A program made the position numbers and the translations under genes. A model generated the notes under the pieces. The model did not search any database. It was given only the letters and a program-made list of their open reading frames with translations, and had not been told where the DNA came from. A stretch of 64,000 bases of DNA from Fluctibacter halophilus. Lineage in GTDB: Bacteria; Pseudomonadota; Gammaproteobacteria; Enterobacterales; Alteromonadaceae. The stretch lies in assembly GCF_020687825.1 (NCBI RefSeq), contig NZ_JAJEWP010000005.1, positions 186,001 through 250,000 on the forward strand. Reading direction: 5' to 3'. Of this stretch, positions 26,749 through 35,621 are shown one piece after another (the first letter of the stretch is position 1; every line of letters begins with the position of its first letter).

Positions 26749-27696
26749 TCAGGCGATCAGCTCGTGAGTCTGTTCTGAAGGGTAGACGTCAACACGGTTG
26801 CGCCCCCGGCCTTTGGCCATGTACAGGGCTTCATCGGCTTCTGCGTATAACTGTTCAAAGCCAACATCACAGGGGCGGCAGGTCATGCCCAATGAGGCGG
26901 TCAGGTAGATCTCCCTACCCTCATAATGCAGGGGCGTCTGGGCAATCAGCGCACGTACGCGCTCAGCCACCTCCAACGAAGTGACCGCGTCGGTCTGGCC
27001 AAGAAAAATGGCAAACTCTTCACCACCAATTCGCCCGACAATGTCGTATTGTCTGAGCGCCTGTTTAAGGCTTTTTGCCACATGCACGAGCACCTCGTCA
27101 CCACCGTGATGGCCGTATTGGTCGTTGATGTTTTTGAAGTAATCCAGATCCATGACCACCATGGTGACAAACCCTTCACTGCGCTGGCAGCGGGCCAGCT
27201 CAGACTCGACCGACTCGACAAAGCTGCGTCGGTTGGCCAGTTGGGTTAACTCATCGGTCAGGGCCAGATGGTGCAACTTTTCATTGCTGCGCTTGAGGCG
27301 GGATTCGGTGACTTTCTGGCGGGTAATGTCTTTGGTGTGAACCAGCAGTTCTCCGCTGTCCAGCAGGTGTTCGGAAAACAGCATCCAGCGACCGTCGACC
27401 AAATCCACTTCAAACAGACGAAATTCAGACTTACGTCGCACCGTACCCACGTAGGACAGCCAGTCATCAATGTCATTGGCTTCGATATTGAGGCCGCGCT
27501 TCTGGGTAAAGGCATGATGGACCAGGTCGGCGAAATTGCAGCCATCGGTACAGATATCTTCCAGACAAAAAATGTCCCGAAACACGTAATTGGAAAAAAT
27601 CAGCTTATCGTTGGCGTCAAACACGCCATAGCCATCTTTGCTGGTGTCAATAAACCGCAATAGCAGGGCTGTGGTATCGCAGGATTGGGTCGGCAT
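26749..27696 (-). CDS. PAS-GGDEF diguanylate cyclase
   Basis: Soluble protein of 315 aa. A PAS-like sensor (about 10-130: FIDTSKDGYGVFDANDKLIF) precedes a GGDEF domain (about 150-310). The active site is RIGGEEFAIFL, intact, so c-di-GMP synthesis is expected. The inhibitory I-site RxxD is present as RQYD five residues before GGEEF, so product feedback is likely. The first ATG with a ribosome site (GGGAAC) is at 27696; the frame extends 21 codons further without one. Its stop is 2 nt from the converging DUF5916 gene. Confidence 0.92.
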   Translation of the reverse strand: MPTQSCDTTALLLRFIDTSKDGYGVFDANDKLIFSNYVFRDIFCLEDICTDGCNFADLVHHAFTQKRGLNIEANDIDDWLSYVGTVRRKSEFRLFEVDLVDGRWMLFSEHLLDSGELLVHTKDITRQKVTESRLKRSNEKLHHLALTDELTQLANRRSFVESVESELARCQRSEGFVTMVVMDLDYFKNINDQYGHHGGDEVLVHVAKSLKQALRQYDIVGRIGGEEFAIFLGQTDAVTSLEVAERVRALIAQTPLHYEGREIYLTASLGMTCRPCDVGFEQLYAEADEALYMAKGRGRNRVDVYPSEQTHELIA

Positions 27697-27834
27697 GGTG
27701 ACGTTCCCGAAACGCTTTTTTTTACTATAGTCAATCTTGCCAGAAACGCTTAATTGCACATTGTGTTGTTTTGATTGCCGTGCTTTACCGGCTCAGAGTA
27801 TGATGGCGACAGTGTTGTTAAGGAGTGAAACAAA

Positions 27835-28770
27835 ATGGAGTTGTTGTTCGATTACGTGTTAACCGTTGAAGCGTTTTTGCTGGTGTTTGTGTTGGTGCTG
27901 CTTAAAGCATCGATCAAATTCGTGCCACAAAACCGTGCCTTTCTGATTGAGCGTTTCGGGCGTTATCAATCCACCAAAGAAGCCGGCCTTAACTTTATTG
28001 TTCCCTTCATTGACGTGGTCGCTGCCGACCGCTCGTTGAAAGAGCAGGCAGTGGATGTGCCCGAGCAAAGCGCGATCACCAAAGACAATATTTCGTTGCA
28101 TGTTGATGGCGTGTTGTATTTCCGGGTGCTGGATCCCTACAAGGCCACTTACGGGGTTGAAAACTATGTGTTTGCCGTGACCCAACTGGCCCAGACCACC
28201 ATGCGTTCCGAATTGGGTAAAATGGAGCTCGACAAAACCTTTGAAGAGCGGGATATGCTCAATACCAACATTGTGCGAGCCATCAACGATGCCGCGACGC
28301 CGTGGGGAATTCAGGTGTTGCGTTACGAAATTAAGGACATCATTCCGCCTAACTCTGTGATGGAAGCGATGGAAGCGCAAATGAAAGCCGAGCGGGTTAA
28401 ACGGGCCCAGATCCTCGAATCTGAAGGTGATCGCCAGGCCGCAATCAACCGTGCAGAAGGCGAGAAAGCTGCAGTGGTACTGGCAGCCGAGGCAGATAAA
28501 TCGGAACAGATCTTACGCGCCGAGGGTGAAGCCAAAGCCATCATTGCGGTTGCCGAAGCCCAGGCTGAAGCGTTGCGTCAGGTCGGTGAAGCGGCGAATA
28601 CCGAAGAAGGTCAGAAAGCGATCCAGTTGGATCTGGCCACCAAAGCTATCGAGGCAAAACAAGCCATTGCGAAAGAGTCTTCGGTCGTGCTGTTGCCGGA
28701 TGATAAAACCGATGCTGCCAGTCTGGTTGCTCAGGCCACCAGTATCATTCAGACATTGAATAAAGGATAG
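27835..28770 (+). CDS. SPFH/band 7 membrane protein (QmcA type)
   Basis: Protein of 311 aa. One N-terminal helix (about 5-25) is followed by the SPFH domain: PQNRAFLIERFGRYQST, NFIVPFIDVV and the conserved RSELGKMELDKTFEER. A long Ala/Glu-rich coiled coil (about 185-260) follows. QmcA-like proteins form cage-like oligomers in membrane microdomains and modulate FtsH. The next gene encodes the usual NfeD partner, 5 nt away. The ribosome site is AAGGAG. Confidence 0.93.
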   Translation: MELLFDYVLTVEAFLLVFVLVLLKASIKFVPQNRAFLIERFGRYQSTKEAGLNFIVPFIDVVAADRSLKEQAVDVPEQSAITKDNISLHVDGVLYFRVLDPYKATYGVENYVFAVTQLAQTTMRSELGKMELDKTFEERDMLNTNIVRAINDAATPWGIQVLRYEIKDIIPPNSVMEAMEAQMKAERVKRAQILESEGDRQAAINRAEGEKAAVVLAAEADKSEQILRAEGEAKAIIAVAEAQAEALRQVGEAANTEEGQKAIQLDLATKAIEAKQAIAKESSVVLLPDDKTDAASLVAQATSIIQTLNKG

Positions 28771-28774
28771 GCTG

Positions 28775-29245
28775 ATGGAATGGTTTACACAGGACCTCCC
28801 CCAGCATCTGGTGATCCTCGGTCTGGCATTACTGGCCATTGAGATTCTGATCCTGGGGTTTAGCACCTTTGTGCTGTTTTTTGTCGGGGTCGCTTGTATC
28901 GTGGTTGGTGCACTGATGTATGTGCAGATTTTGCCCGATACCGGGTTGATTGCCATGGCCAGTGTTGCCGTACTGACGGCGCTGGAAGCCGCATTATTAT
29001 GGAAGCCCCTCAAACGCATGCAGAGTCAGGTGGACAACAAACCGGCGCAAAACGACATGGTGGGCTATCATTGGCGGCTTGAGCAGGACATCAGTCCACA
29101 GCAACCGGGTGAGCATTCCTACAGTGGTATTCTGTGGCGGGTTGAAACACAGAATAGTATTCCTGCCGGTGCGGTTGTCAGGGTTGATCGGGTTGACGTG
29201 GGAGTGTTGTTTGTAAGCCCACAGACGCAAAACGACAGCCAGTAG
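28775..29245 (+). CDS. NfeD-family membrane protein (YbbJ type)
   Basis: Protein of 156 aa with two or three membrane helices (about 12-75: LALLAIEILILGFSTFVLFF and onwards) and a C-terminal OB-fold (about 95-150: YSGILWRVETQNSIPAGAVV). NfeD proteins pair with SPFH proteins as here; the OB-fold faces the cytoplasm. It lacks the ClpP-like protease domain of long NfeD. The pair forms an operon, and the peptidase gene 16 nt downstream may belong to it. Confidence 0.92.
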   Translation: MEWFTQDLPQHLVILGLALLAIEILILGFSTFVLFFVGVACIVVGALMYVQILPDTGLIAMASVAVLTALEAALLWKPLKRMQSQVDNKPAQNDMVGYHWRLEQDISPQQPGEHSYSGILWRVETQNSIPAGAVVRVDRVDVGVLFVSPQTQNDSQ

Positions 29246-29261
29246 ATAGTGGAGTGCGACA

Positions 29262-30335
29262 ATGTTTACCCGTGTGCCAGACGGCTTTATCAGTTTACTC
29301 AATACCCTGCTCAGAAACCCGTCTGTGGTCGGAGCGGAGCACGCGTTTTTCCGCGTATTGCAACGGGAGCTGGAAGAGCGTGGTGCAACGGTTAACTGGT
29401 ACGAAGGATTATTGGTGGCCCAGGGGGCAAAGCCCGACAGTCTGTATTTGTCGGCCCATATTGACCGCCACGGCCTGATTTGTACCGGGCCAAACGAGTT
29501 TCAGTACGCAGCCTTTGTGGCCGGGGCTCGCTCCGATCTGCTCGGCAATTCGGTCAGTGAACAACTGATCCAGAAAATCGTCGACCGCTTTCAGGATGAC
29601 GCGGTGTATGCCTATGAGCCATGGTCCGGCGCATACCGGGGGCAGGGAAAGATCACTTCATCGTATGTTTGCGAGCATCGCAATAACCTCATTTTTACCC
29701 TCGAAGGTCTGGCCCATCTGGTTGCCGGGACGCCGGTTGCTTTCAGTGATCGCCTCAAGGTCAGCGATGTCGCGCTGGTCGGTCAGCTGGACAATGTGCT
29801 GACGGCGGCGGCGTTGGTGTATTTGTTTGAATGTGGTTTTGAGGGGACTGCCTTCTTTACCGCCCAGGAAGAAGCCGGTAAAAGCTGGCGCTACTTGCTG
29901 GAGTGGTTCCGTCGTTTTGGCGGTCGTACCAATCAATTGATCGTGGTGGATACCAGTCCTTACCCAGACTTTGACGTGGCGTGTCAGCAGCACCTGGTGC
30001 TGCGTAACAAGGATGCCAACGCACCGTTTAACGCTGCACTGACCGAACGTCTGGCTTCTGTGTGTGCCAGTATGGGTTATACCTGCCAATACAAAGATGC
30101 TTATGTCGAGCGCCGCAATCTTGACCTTGTCAGTCAGGGCCTGGAGCCTATGTCGTTGGGTTCCACCGAAATGGGGCGTATCGTACAAGCCTCCGGTGGG
30201 CTGGTGGACGGTACCACCCTGCAAATCCCCACTTCGGGTTATCACACCATGGAAGAAACCGCGCCGATTGACGCTGTGTTGGCGTTTCTGAACGTGCTTG
30301 TGCATGGCCACAAGCAGTTGAACAGTTCATCCTGA
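29262..30335 (+). CDS. M42/M20-like metallopeptidase
   Basis: Protein of 357 aa with the zinc ligands of di-zinc aminopeptidases: His in LSAHIDRHG, Asp in GQLDNVLTAAAL (the bridging Asp), Glu pair in FTAQEEAG, Asp in VVDTSPYPD and His in SGYHTMEET. The M42-like order is complete, so it is probably active. The insertion between the first His and the bridging Asp corresponds to the small domain. Substrates are likely short peptides; other di-zinc hydrolases such as deacylases cannot be ruled out. No signal peptide. The ribosome site is GGAG. It probably belongs to the operon of the SPFH/NfeD pair. Confidence 0.8.
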   Translation: MFTRVPDGFISLLNTLLRNPSVVGAEHAFFRVLQRELEERGATVNWYEGLLVAQGAKPDSLYLSAHIDRHGLICTGPNEFQYAAFVAGARSDLLGNSVSEQLIQKIVDRFQDDAVYAYEPWSGAYRGQGKITSSYVCEHRNNLIFTLEGLAHLVAGTPVAFSDRLKVSDVALVGQLDNVLTAAALVYLFECGFEGTAFFTAQEEAGKSWRYLLEWFRRFGGRTNQLIVVDTSPYPDFDVACQQHLVLRNKDANAPFNAALTERLASVCASMGYTCQYKDAYVERRNLDLVSQGLEPMSLGSTEMGRIVQASGGLVDGTTLQIPTSGYHTMEETAPIDAVLAFLNVLVHGHKQLNSSS

Positions 30336-30454
30336 CCGTGCCATTCCACTGTTGCCGCCGAATCATTTTGGCTTGTGCAACCTTTCTGCTACCCTAGCGC
30401 CCGTTTTTTGGCGGCGCGTTGTGTCGACCCGGTGATAGGCAAGAGGAGTTCAAG

Positions 30455-31336
30455 GTGATAGGTGAGATTGCGGCATTGAGCACGGCGTTGTGTTGGGCTA
30501 TCGCAGCGCGCATGTTTCGGGTGTTAGGGGCAAGTTTTTCGCCGTTGGCACTGAATTTCTGGAAAGGCCTGGCGGCGATCGGCATCTTGTTGGTCATTAC
30601 CCAGTTTTTTCTGCCGGCAGTGTCGCTACCCAACAGTGCAATCTATTGGCTATTGCTCAGCGGTGTTATCGGCATCGGCCTGGGTGATACGTTTTTTTTC
30701 CAGGCACTGAACAAAATCGGCGACAGTCAATCCATTCTGGTGGCTGAGACCCTCGCCCCCATTTTCACCGCCCTGTTGGCGATGGCATGGATCGCCGAAT
30801 GGCTGACCTGGCAGCAATGGGTTGGGGTAGCGATGGTACTGTTTTCGGTCGATGTTGTAATAAAACTGCAAAAGCGGGATACCCAACAGATTTTCGAAGC
30901 CTCCGGTTATGTGTATGCGGCGCTGGCAGCACTTTGTCAGGCGGTGGGGGCAGTGATCAGCCGGGACATTCTGACCGAGACGGGCGTAGACGCCTTCAAT
31001 GCCAGCCAGGTGCGCCTGATAGGCGGTATGGCAATGATTGTGTTGCTGATGGTGGTCACCCGGCAACGCTGGATGCCGATAACGCTAAACAAAATGCGCA
31101 CCTGGCGACTGTTCGCAGGGGCCACCGTGATCGGCACCTTTGCGGCTCTGTATCTGCAAATGCTGGCCTTCACCTATACCAAAGCCGCGGTGGTTCAAAC
31201 CTTGTTTGCAACCAGTGTGATCTTGTCATTGCTGGTCGCCAAAGTGCTGGGTGAAAAAGTTAACGGCAAGACTGCGATCTGGTCGGTTTTTGCCCTGGTG
31301 GGCGTGGCTGTGCTGGTGGCCGCTGAGCACCTTTAG
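30455..31336 (+). CDS. EamA/DMT-family transporter
   Basis: Membrane protein of 293 aa with ten predicted helices in two EamA repeats (about 1-135 and 150-290). Repeat signatures: IGLGDTFFFQALNKIGDSQS in the first, YLQMLAFTYTKAAVVQTLFA in the second. DMT transporters export metabolites or amino acids; substrate unknown. The start is GTG at 30455, with GAGGAG 6 nt upstream; the frame could open earlier but has no ribosome site there. It stands alone before the rpsF operon. Confidence 0.88.
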   Translation: MIGEIAALSTALCWAIAARMFRVLGASFSPLALNFWKGLAAIGILLVITQFFLPAVSLPNSAIYWLLLSGVIGIGLGDTFFFQALNKIGDSQSILVAETLAPIFTALLAMAWIAEWLTWQQWVGVAMVLFSVDVVIKLQKRDTQQIFEASGYVYAALAALCQAVGAVISRDILTETGVDAFNASQVRLIGGMAMIVLLMVVTRQRWMPITLNKMRTWRLFAGATVIGTFAALYLQMLAFTYTKAAVVQTLFATSVILSLLVAKVLGEKVNGKTAIWSVFALVGVAVLVAAEHL

Positions 31337-31389
31337 TCCCCTCGAAGCGACACGCAATCGGCAAGTTCAGGGGCGCGATTAAATTCCCT

Positions 31390-31418
31390 TGTGTTCCGTG
31401 ACCAGTTTATATACAATT
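31390..31418 (+). promoter_or_regulatory. Promoter of rpsF-rpsR-rplI
   Basis: TTGTGT, 17 nt, then TACAAT, followed by a GC-rich CGCGCCC discriminator. The leader of about 80 nt before rpsF contains TGTA-AGAGGC-TACA followed by ACCG, which could be the S6:S18-binding leader structure that controls this operon in many bacteria; I could not confirm the fold. Confidence 0.65.
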
Positions 31419-31506
31419 CGCGCCCTTAAATCAGCCATACATTATCGTTCCTTGTCTCGACACAGTTTGGCTGTGCTGTAAGAGGCTACAACCGTAAGGA
31501 GCAGAC

Positions 31507-31899
31507 ATGCGTCATTACGAAATCGTGTTCATGGTCCACCCTGACCAGAGCGAACAAGTACCAGGTATGATCGAGCGTTATACTGGTATCATCACCAAAG
31601 ACGGCGGAACTATCCACCGTTTGGAAGATTGGGGCCGTCGTCAACTGGCTTACCCAATCGAAAAACTGCACAAAGCACACTACGTTCTGATCAATGCTGA
31701 AGCATCTGCAGAAGCGATTGAAGAGCTTGAAACTGCTTTCCGATTCAACGACATCGTGCTGCGTAACATGGTTATGCGTACCAAAGGTGCTGTGACTGAA
31801 CAGTCTCCTATGGCGAAAGAAGAGCGTCGCGAAGAGCGTCGTGAAAAGCGCGAAGATAAGCCTGCTGCTACTGAAGCGGCTGCTGAAAGCAACGAATAA
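31507..31899 (+). CDS. rpsF: 30S ribosomal protein S6
   Basis: Protein of 130 aa starting [20 protein letters not shown], with [20 protein letters not shown] typical of S6. The C-terminal tail is rich in Glu, Lys and Arg ([15 protein letters not shown]), like the glutamylated tail of enterobacterial S6. It binds 16S rRNA together with S18, encoded next. The ribosome site is AAGGAGC. Codon use is strongly biased, as expected for a highly expressed gene. Confidence 0.98.
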   Translation: MRHYEIVFMVHPDQSEQVPGMIERYTGIITKDGGTIHRLEDWGRRQLAYPIEKLHKAHYVLINAEASAEAIEELETAFRFNDIVLRNMVMRTKGAVTEQSPMAKEERREERREKREDKPAATEAAAESNE

Positions 31900-31910
31900 G
31901 GAGACAGATA

Positions 31911-32138
31911 ATGGCTCGTTTTTTCCGTCGTCGTAAATTCTGCCGCTTCTCTGCTGAGGGCGTAGAGCAAATCGACTACAAAGACATCGCTACCCTGAAG
32001 AACTACATCACGGAAAGTGGCAAAATCGTCCCTAGCCGTATCACAGGTACCAGTGCGAAGTATCAGCGTCAGTTGTCAACCGCTATCAAGCGTGCGCGCT
32101 TCCTGGCGTTGTTGCCTTACACTGATTCTCACAAGTAA
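31911..32138 (+). CDS. rpsR: 30S ribosomal protein S18
   Basis: Protein of 75 aa: [17 protein letters not shown], then [20 protein letters not shown] and [20 protein letters not shown], the full S18 pattern. It forms a heterodimer with S6 on the 30S platform. The ribosome site AAGGAGA is 6 nt upstream. There is no priB between rpsF and rpsR, unlike in E. coli. Confidence 0.98.
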   Translation: MARFFRRRKFCRFSAEGVEQIDYKDIATLKNYITESGKIVPSRITGTSAKYQRQLSTAIKRARFLALLPYTDSHK

Positions 32139-32166
32139 TCGTTGGCGTAATTAAGAGGTAGCAAAG

Positions 32167-32616
32167 ATGGAAATCATTCTACTAGACAAAATCGCCAACC
32201 TGGGCGGTTTGGGTGACCAGGTAAACGTAAAATCTGGTTACGCACGTAACTTCCTGTTCCCTAAAGGTAAAGCAGTTCCTGCAACCAAAGCGAACGTGGA
32301 AAAGTTTGAACAGCGTCGTGCAGAGCTGGAAGCGAAAATCGCTGAACAGCTGAAAGCTGCTGAAGGCCGTGCTGAGAAATTGGCCGCGTTGGAAAACGTG
32401 ACCATCGCAGCACCTGCTGGTGACGAAGGTAAATTGTTCGGTTCTGTTGGTACGCGTGACATCGCTGACGCCATCACCGCTGCTGGTGTTGACGTTGCTA
32501 AAGCTGAAGTTAAGCTGCCAATGGGCACACTGCGTGAAACCGGTGAGTTCGAGATTGACCTGCAGTTGCACTCAGACGTAATGACCACCATCAAATTGGT
32601 GATCGTTGCTGAGTAA
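32167..32616 (+). CDS. rplI: 50S ribosomal protein L9
   Basis: Protein of 149 aa. The N-terminal domain begins [19 protein letters not shown] with [15 protein letters not shown] long connecting helix (about 40-75) and the C-terminal domain ([16 protein letters not shown]) follow. It is the last gene of the S6 operon, and a strong terminator follows 25 nt after its stop. Confidence 0.98.
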   Translation: MEIILLDKIANLGGLGDQVNVKSGYARNFLFPKGKAVPATKANVEKFEQRRAELEAKIAEQLKAAEGRAEKLAALENVTIAAPAGDEGKLFGSVGTRDIADAITAAGVDVAKAEVKLPMGTLRETGEFEIDLQLHSDVMTTIKLVIVAE

Positions 32617-32640
32617 GCCTGTCTAGGTTTGCAGTCTTAA

Positions 32641-32669
32641 AAACACCGCCCCAAGGGCGGTGTTTTTTT
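32641..32669. terminator. Terminator after rplI
   Basis: ACACCGCCC-CAA-GGGCGGTGT, flanked by AAA and seven T. It ends the S6 operon. The A run before it means it may also act on the minus strand, and its end touches the stop codon of the MOSC gene. Confidence 0.92.
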
Positions 32670-33306
32670 ATGTCTTGTCGGCGCGCTTGGCCAGTCGTTC
32701 CTGCCACAGCGGTTCCAACGACGGCAGCGTCGCCCATTGTGACAGCAACGATGCGCTGGCCTGTTGATCATAGATGACCCGCACCAGGCTAGCTACCGAC
32801 ATGCCGGGATGTGGCTGTGCCGTTCTTTCGACGGAATATCCCTTCTGCAGGGTTCCACCTTCTAACACCCGAAAATACCAGCCACAGATGGCCCGTTTGG
32901 CGATAAATTTGTCCACATCAGGCCAGTTCAGGCGGTGATTGATTTTCCAGCAAGGGATGCGCGGTCCACTGACCTGCAAGACCACCTCGCCCATACGGTA
33001 GGTATCACCGATGCATACCGATTCATCATCCATATCAGCGATAGTCAGATTCTCACCTAATACCCCGGGATGAAGCGAGCGGTGCAGCAACGGAAAGCGT
33101 TTGTTCAGGATCTCATAACCAACCAGGCTGTATTGGTGGAGTGCCTTGTGAGGGCCGCCGTGAAATCGTCGATCGGCCTGGGTGTCGGTTACGATGCCTT
33201 GTGCTTCGATGACAACACTGTCCTGAGGTTGTTTGACAATGGCGGAAGACTCCTGGCGCGGACCAAATGTTTTTGCCGTTCCGGCGTACAAGCCCTCAAT
33301 AACCAT
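32668..33306 (-). CDS. MOSC-domain protein, YiiM-like
   Basis: Protein of 212 aa with a MOSC domain like that of YiiM: VIEGLYAGTAKTFG at the start, RRFHGGPHKALHQYS, LHPGVLGENLTIADMDD, then GEVVLQVSGPRIPCWKIN, where Cys is the expected molybdenum-cofactor ligand. YiiM reduces N-hydroxylated bases such as 6-hydroxylaminopurine. The start ATG at 33306 has AAGGAC upstream. It faces the rplI terminator and is divergent from the ECF sigma gene, separated by about 105 nt. Confidence 0.87.
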   Translation of the reverse strand: MVIEGLYAGTAKTFGPRQESSAIVKQPQDSVVIEAQGIVTDTQADRRFHGGPHKALHQYSLVGYEILNKRFPLLHRSLHPGVLGENLTIADMDDESVCIGDTYRMGEVVLQVSGPRIPCWKINHRLNWPDVDKFIAKRAICGWYFRVLEGGTLQKGYSVERTAQPHPGMSVASLVRVIYDQQASASLLSQWATLPSLEPLWQERLAKRADKT

Positions 33307-33351
33307 AAAATCGTCCTTCTGATTTTTTTGCATGAATTTTTTGGTGCTTTA

Positions 33352-33379
33352 AACCTTTGTGAATTACCCTGCGACTAAT
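33352..33379 (+). promoter_or_regulatory. Possible ECF-type promoter of the sigma/anti-sigma operon
   Basis: AACCTTT and CGACTAAT separated by 13 nt resemble the -35 (AAC core) and -10 (CGnCTAA-like) elements of autoregulated ECF sigma promoters. The position, 33 nt before the sigma start codon, fits. Identification is by pattern only. Confidence 0.4.
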
Positions 33380-33412
33380 CTTTCAAAGCAACACAGATGA
33401 CAGAACACATTG

Positions 33413-33976
33413 ATGACACAAGGAACCGTTGTCGCTGCCGCTGACACCTTCGCAGAAAAGAGCGAACGGGATTTGATTGCGGCAGTGCAACAAGGGGATA
33501 AAAACGCCTATCACAAACTTTACCACGCCTACATCGGCCAGGTATACGGTTTGTGCTATCGCCTGGCGGGCGACCGCGGGCTGGCGGAGGATGCTGCGCA
33601 AGAAGTGTTTATTCAACTGTGGCGGAAGATCGGAAATTTTAAAGGTGACAGTAAATTTTCGACCTGGTTACACAGCGTGACGAGCAACGTGTGCATCTCA
33701 TACATACGCAAACAAAAAGGCTGGTTTCAGCGCATGTTTAACATCGAGGATACCGACGCTGCCAATGAAGTGGCCGAACCTTCCAGTGCGGAAGTGTGTT
33801 TGGATGACTACATTCAGCGGTTGCCGGAACGGGCGCGAATGGTGTTTGTTTTACACGCCATTGAAGGGTATCGGCATGAGGAAATTGCCACCATGTTGGG
33901 TATGGCCGTTGGCTCGAGCAAAGCGCAATTCCACCGCGCGAAGCAACTATTGAAGGAGTGGATGGGGTATGACTAA
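33413..33976 (+). CDS. ECF-type RNA polymerase sigma factor
   Basis: Protein of 187 aa. Sigma region 2 (about 25-95) has YHKLYHAYIGQVYGLCYRL, AEDAAQEVFIQLWRKI and FSTWLHSVTSNVCISYIR. Region 4 (about 130-180) has LPERARMVFVLHAIEGYRHE and EIATMLGMAVGSSKAQFHRA. It lacks region 3, as ECF factors do. It overlaps the anti-sigma-like gene by 8 nt. The operon goes on to a DUF4097 protein, suggesting an envelope-stress type of response. The start ATG at 33413 follows an in-frame TTG. Confidence 0.93.
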   Translation: MTQGTVVAAADTFAEKSERDLIAAVQQGDKNAYHKLYHAYIGQVYGLCYRLAGDRGLAEDAAQEVFIQLWRKIGNFKGDSKFSTWLHSVTSNVCISYIRKQKGWFQRMFNIEDTDAANEVAEPSSAEVCLDDYIQRLPERARMVFVLHAIEGYRHEEIATMLGMAVGSSKAQFHRAKQLLKEWMGYD

Positions 33977-34478
33977 ACAGCAATTTGATGCGCAGCTTGA
34001 AGCGCAACTGGCTGAGCTTCCCAAAGCGCAGATGCCACAACGGGATCTCTGGCCGGGCATTGAATTGGCGTTGGCCCGTGAAGAACAGCACGACGATGCT
34101 CGTTCATCCGCAGGCGATAACCGCCGCACGGTGGTGTGGGCATCACTGGCTGCCAGCGTGGCAGTGGTGGGCCTGGTGGGCGTGTTGAGCCTGCGTAGTC
34201 CGGCACCACAACTGGATGGCATGCAGTTGGTTAATGCCCTCAGTGCACAGCATGAACAACAAAAAAATGCCTTGCTGGTGAAATTTCAGGATCAACCGGC
34301 GTTGACCCAAAACTGGCAACAGCAACTGGATGAACTCGATTCTGCATCGGAAGCCATTAAAGCGGCACTCGATCAGGATCCCGACAATATGGCACTGCTG
34401 AAGATGCTACAGAAGGTTCACCAGCAACAGATTGATTTGATCGAACGGGTTCACTCACCCAAGTGGCAACAAATTTAA
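33969..34478 (+). CDS. Putative membrane anti-sigma factor
   Basis: Protein of 169 aa. A short cytoplasmic N-terminal part (about 1-55, no zinc-finger HxxxCxxC) precedes one membrane helix (about 56-76: VVWASLAASVAVVGLVGVLS). A mostly helical periplasmic part with LDELDSASEAIKAALDQDPD follows. The 8-nt overlap with the sigma gene and the topology argue for an anti-sigma factor, though the sequence is divergent. It differs from RseA-type factors in having no recognisable protease-cleavage motif. Confidence 0.72.
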   Translation: MTKQQFDAQLEAQLAELPKAQMPQRDLWPGIELALAREEQHDDARSSAGDNRRTVVWASLAASVAVVGLVGVLSLRSPAPQLDGMQLVNALSAQHEQQKNALLVKFQDQPALTQNWQQQLDELDSASEAIKAALDQDPDNMALLKMLQKVHQQQIDLIERVHSPKWQQI

Positions 34479-34516
34479 TGGCTCCCCAACAACGGCGAGC
34501 TGCAACACAGGACAGT

Positions 34517-35473
34517 ATGATGAAGCAATTACTGATAACGTCGACCCTCTGTTTGTTTTCTTCCCTGGTATGGGCGGGAGAGCAAATTGATCGCACCCTC
34601 GAAGCCGCTGCCAGTGGTTATGTCGAAATTGAGCATGTCAATGGATACGCCACGATCAGGGGCTGGGATAAAAACCAGGTTCAGGTGAAAGGTGAACTCG
34701 GCGATAAGACCGACGAGTTTATTTTTGAGCGGGATGGTAATGAAGTGGTGATTAAAGTCGAGGTGGAAAAACGCCGCGGCAGCTGGACCAACTGGGGCAA
34801 TGATGATGGCGACAAACTGGAAATTTTTGTGCCGATTGGCAGTCGCGTCAGTTATACCTCAACCAATGCCGATGTCGAGGTTAAAGACATCAATGGCGGC
34901 GCGAGCATTGAAACGGTTAACGGTGAAATCGATGTCAGTGCACTGCAGGGGCGGGTGCGACTGGAAGCGGTGAATGGTGATATCAATGCCACGGATCTGG
35001 CTGGGGATGTCAAAATTGAAACCGTCAATGGTGACATCAAGGACCGCAACACCCGCGCGACTGATGTGACCTATGAAAGTGTTAACGGTGACATTGATGT
35101 GCAAGCCGAAGTGGAAGAGTTCCGTGCAGAAACGGTTAACGGAGATATGGAGCTGAATTTGGGTACGGTCAAACTGCTCAACGTCAACACCGTCAATGGC
35201 AGTATTGAAACCCAAATGACGCTGGCCCGTAAAGCCGATGTCCGGGCGACCTCTGTCGGTGGCAAGATTGAACTGGGTTTTCGTGGCGATGTATCAGCAC
35301 ACTTTGACATTGAAGCACATGCCGGTGGCAGCATCAGTAATGGCCTTAGCGATGACCGTGAGAACAAAGCCAAATACGGCCCCGGCCGTTGGTTAGAATT
35401 CTCTGTCGGTGGTGGTGACGGCAAAGTGGATGTGTCAACGGTAAGTGGTCGTATCAAGCTGGTACGCTTGTGA
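34517..35473 (+). CDS. DUF4097-family exported beta-helix protein
   Basis: Protein of 318 aa with a signal peptide (about 1-20, ending VWA). The mature part is a DUF4097-type repeat protein: at least seven repeats with a core VNG (EHVNGYATI, ETVNGEIDV, EAVNGDINA, ETVNGDIKD, ESVNGDIDV, ETVNGDMEL, NTVNGSIET), each likely one beta-helix turn. Such proteins often lie in operons with ECF sigma/anti-sigma pairs; their function is unknown (annotated as putative adhesins). Two adjacent ATGs (34517, 34520) fit the AGGA site. A terminator follows the stop. Confidence 0.85.
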   Translation: MMKQLLITSTLCLFSSLVWAGEQIDRTLEAAASGYVEIEHVNGYATIRGWDKNQVQVKGELGDKTDEFIFERDGNEVVIKVEVEKRRGSWTNWGNDDGDKLEIFVPIGSRVSYTSTNADVEVKDINGGASIETVNGEIDVSALQGRVRLEAVNGDINATDLAGDVKIETVNGDIKDRNTRATDVTYESVNGDIDVQAEVEEFRAETVNGDMELNLGTVKLLNVNTVNGSIETQMTLARKADVRATSVGGKIELGFRGDVSAHFDIEAHAGGSISNGLSDDRENKAKYGPGRWLEFSVGGGDGKVDVSTVSGRIKLVRL

Positions 35474-35493
35474 GGTGAATCGACTGACATCAG

Positions 35494-35523
35494 AAAGCGT
35501 GGCTAAAGGCCACGCTTTTTTTT
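35494..35523 (+). terminator. Terminator of the ECF operon
   Basis: AAAGCGTGGC-TAAAG-GCCACGCTTT followed by TTTTTT, 20 nt after the DUF4097 stop codon. Confidence 0.92.
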
Positions 35524-35621
35524 ATCCCTGCAGTGCGTTTACCCACACTGGACTTTCCTGTCAGCGATGCTTTTTATATGCCGATATTTAGCGCATAATA
35601 TGACCCTTAATCGTTACCCGG

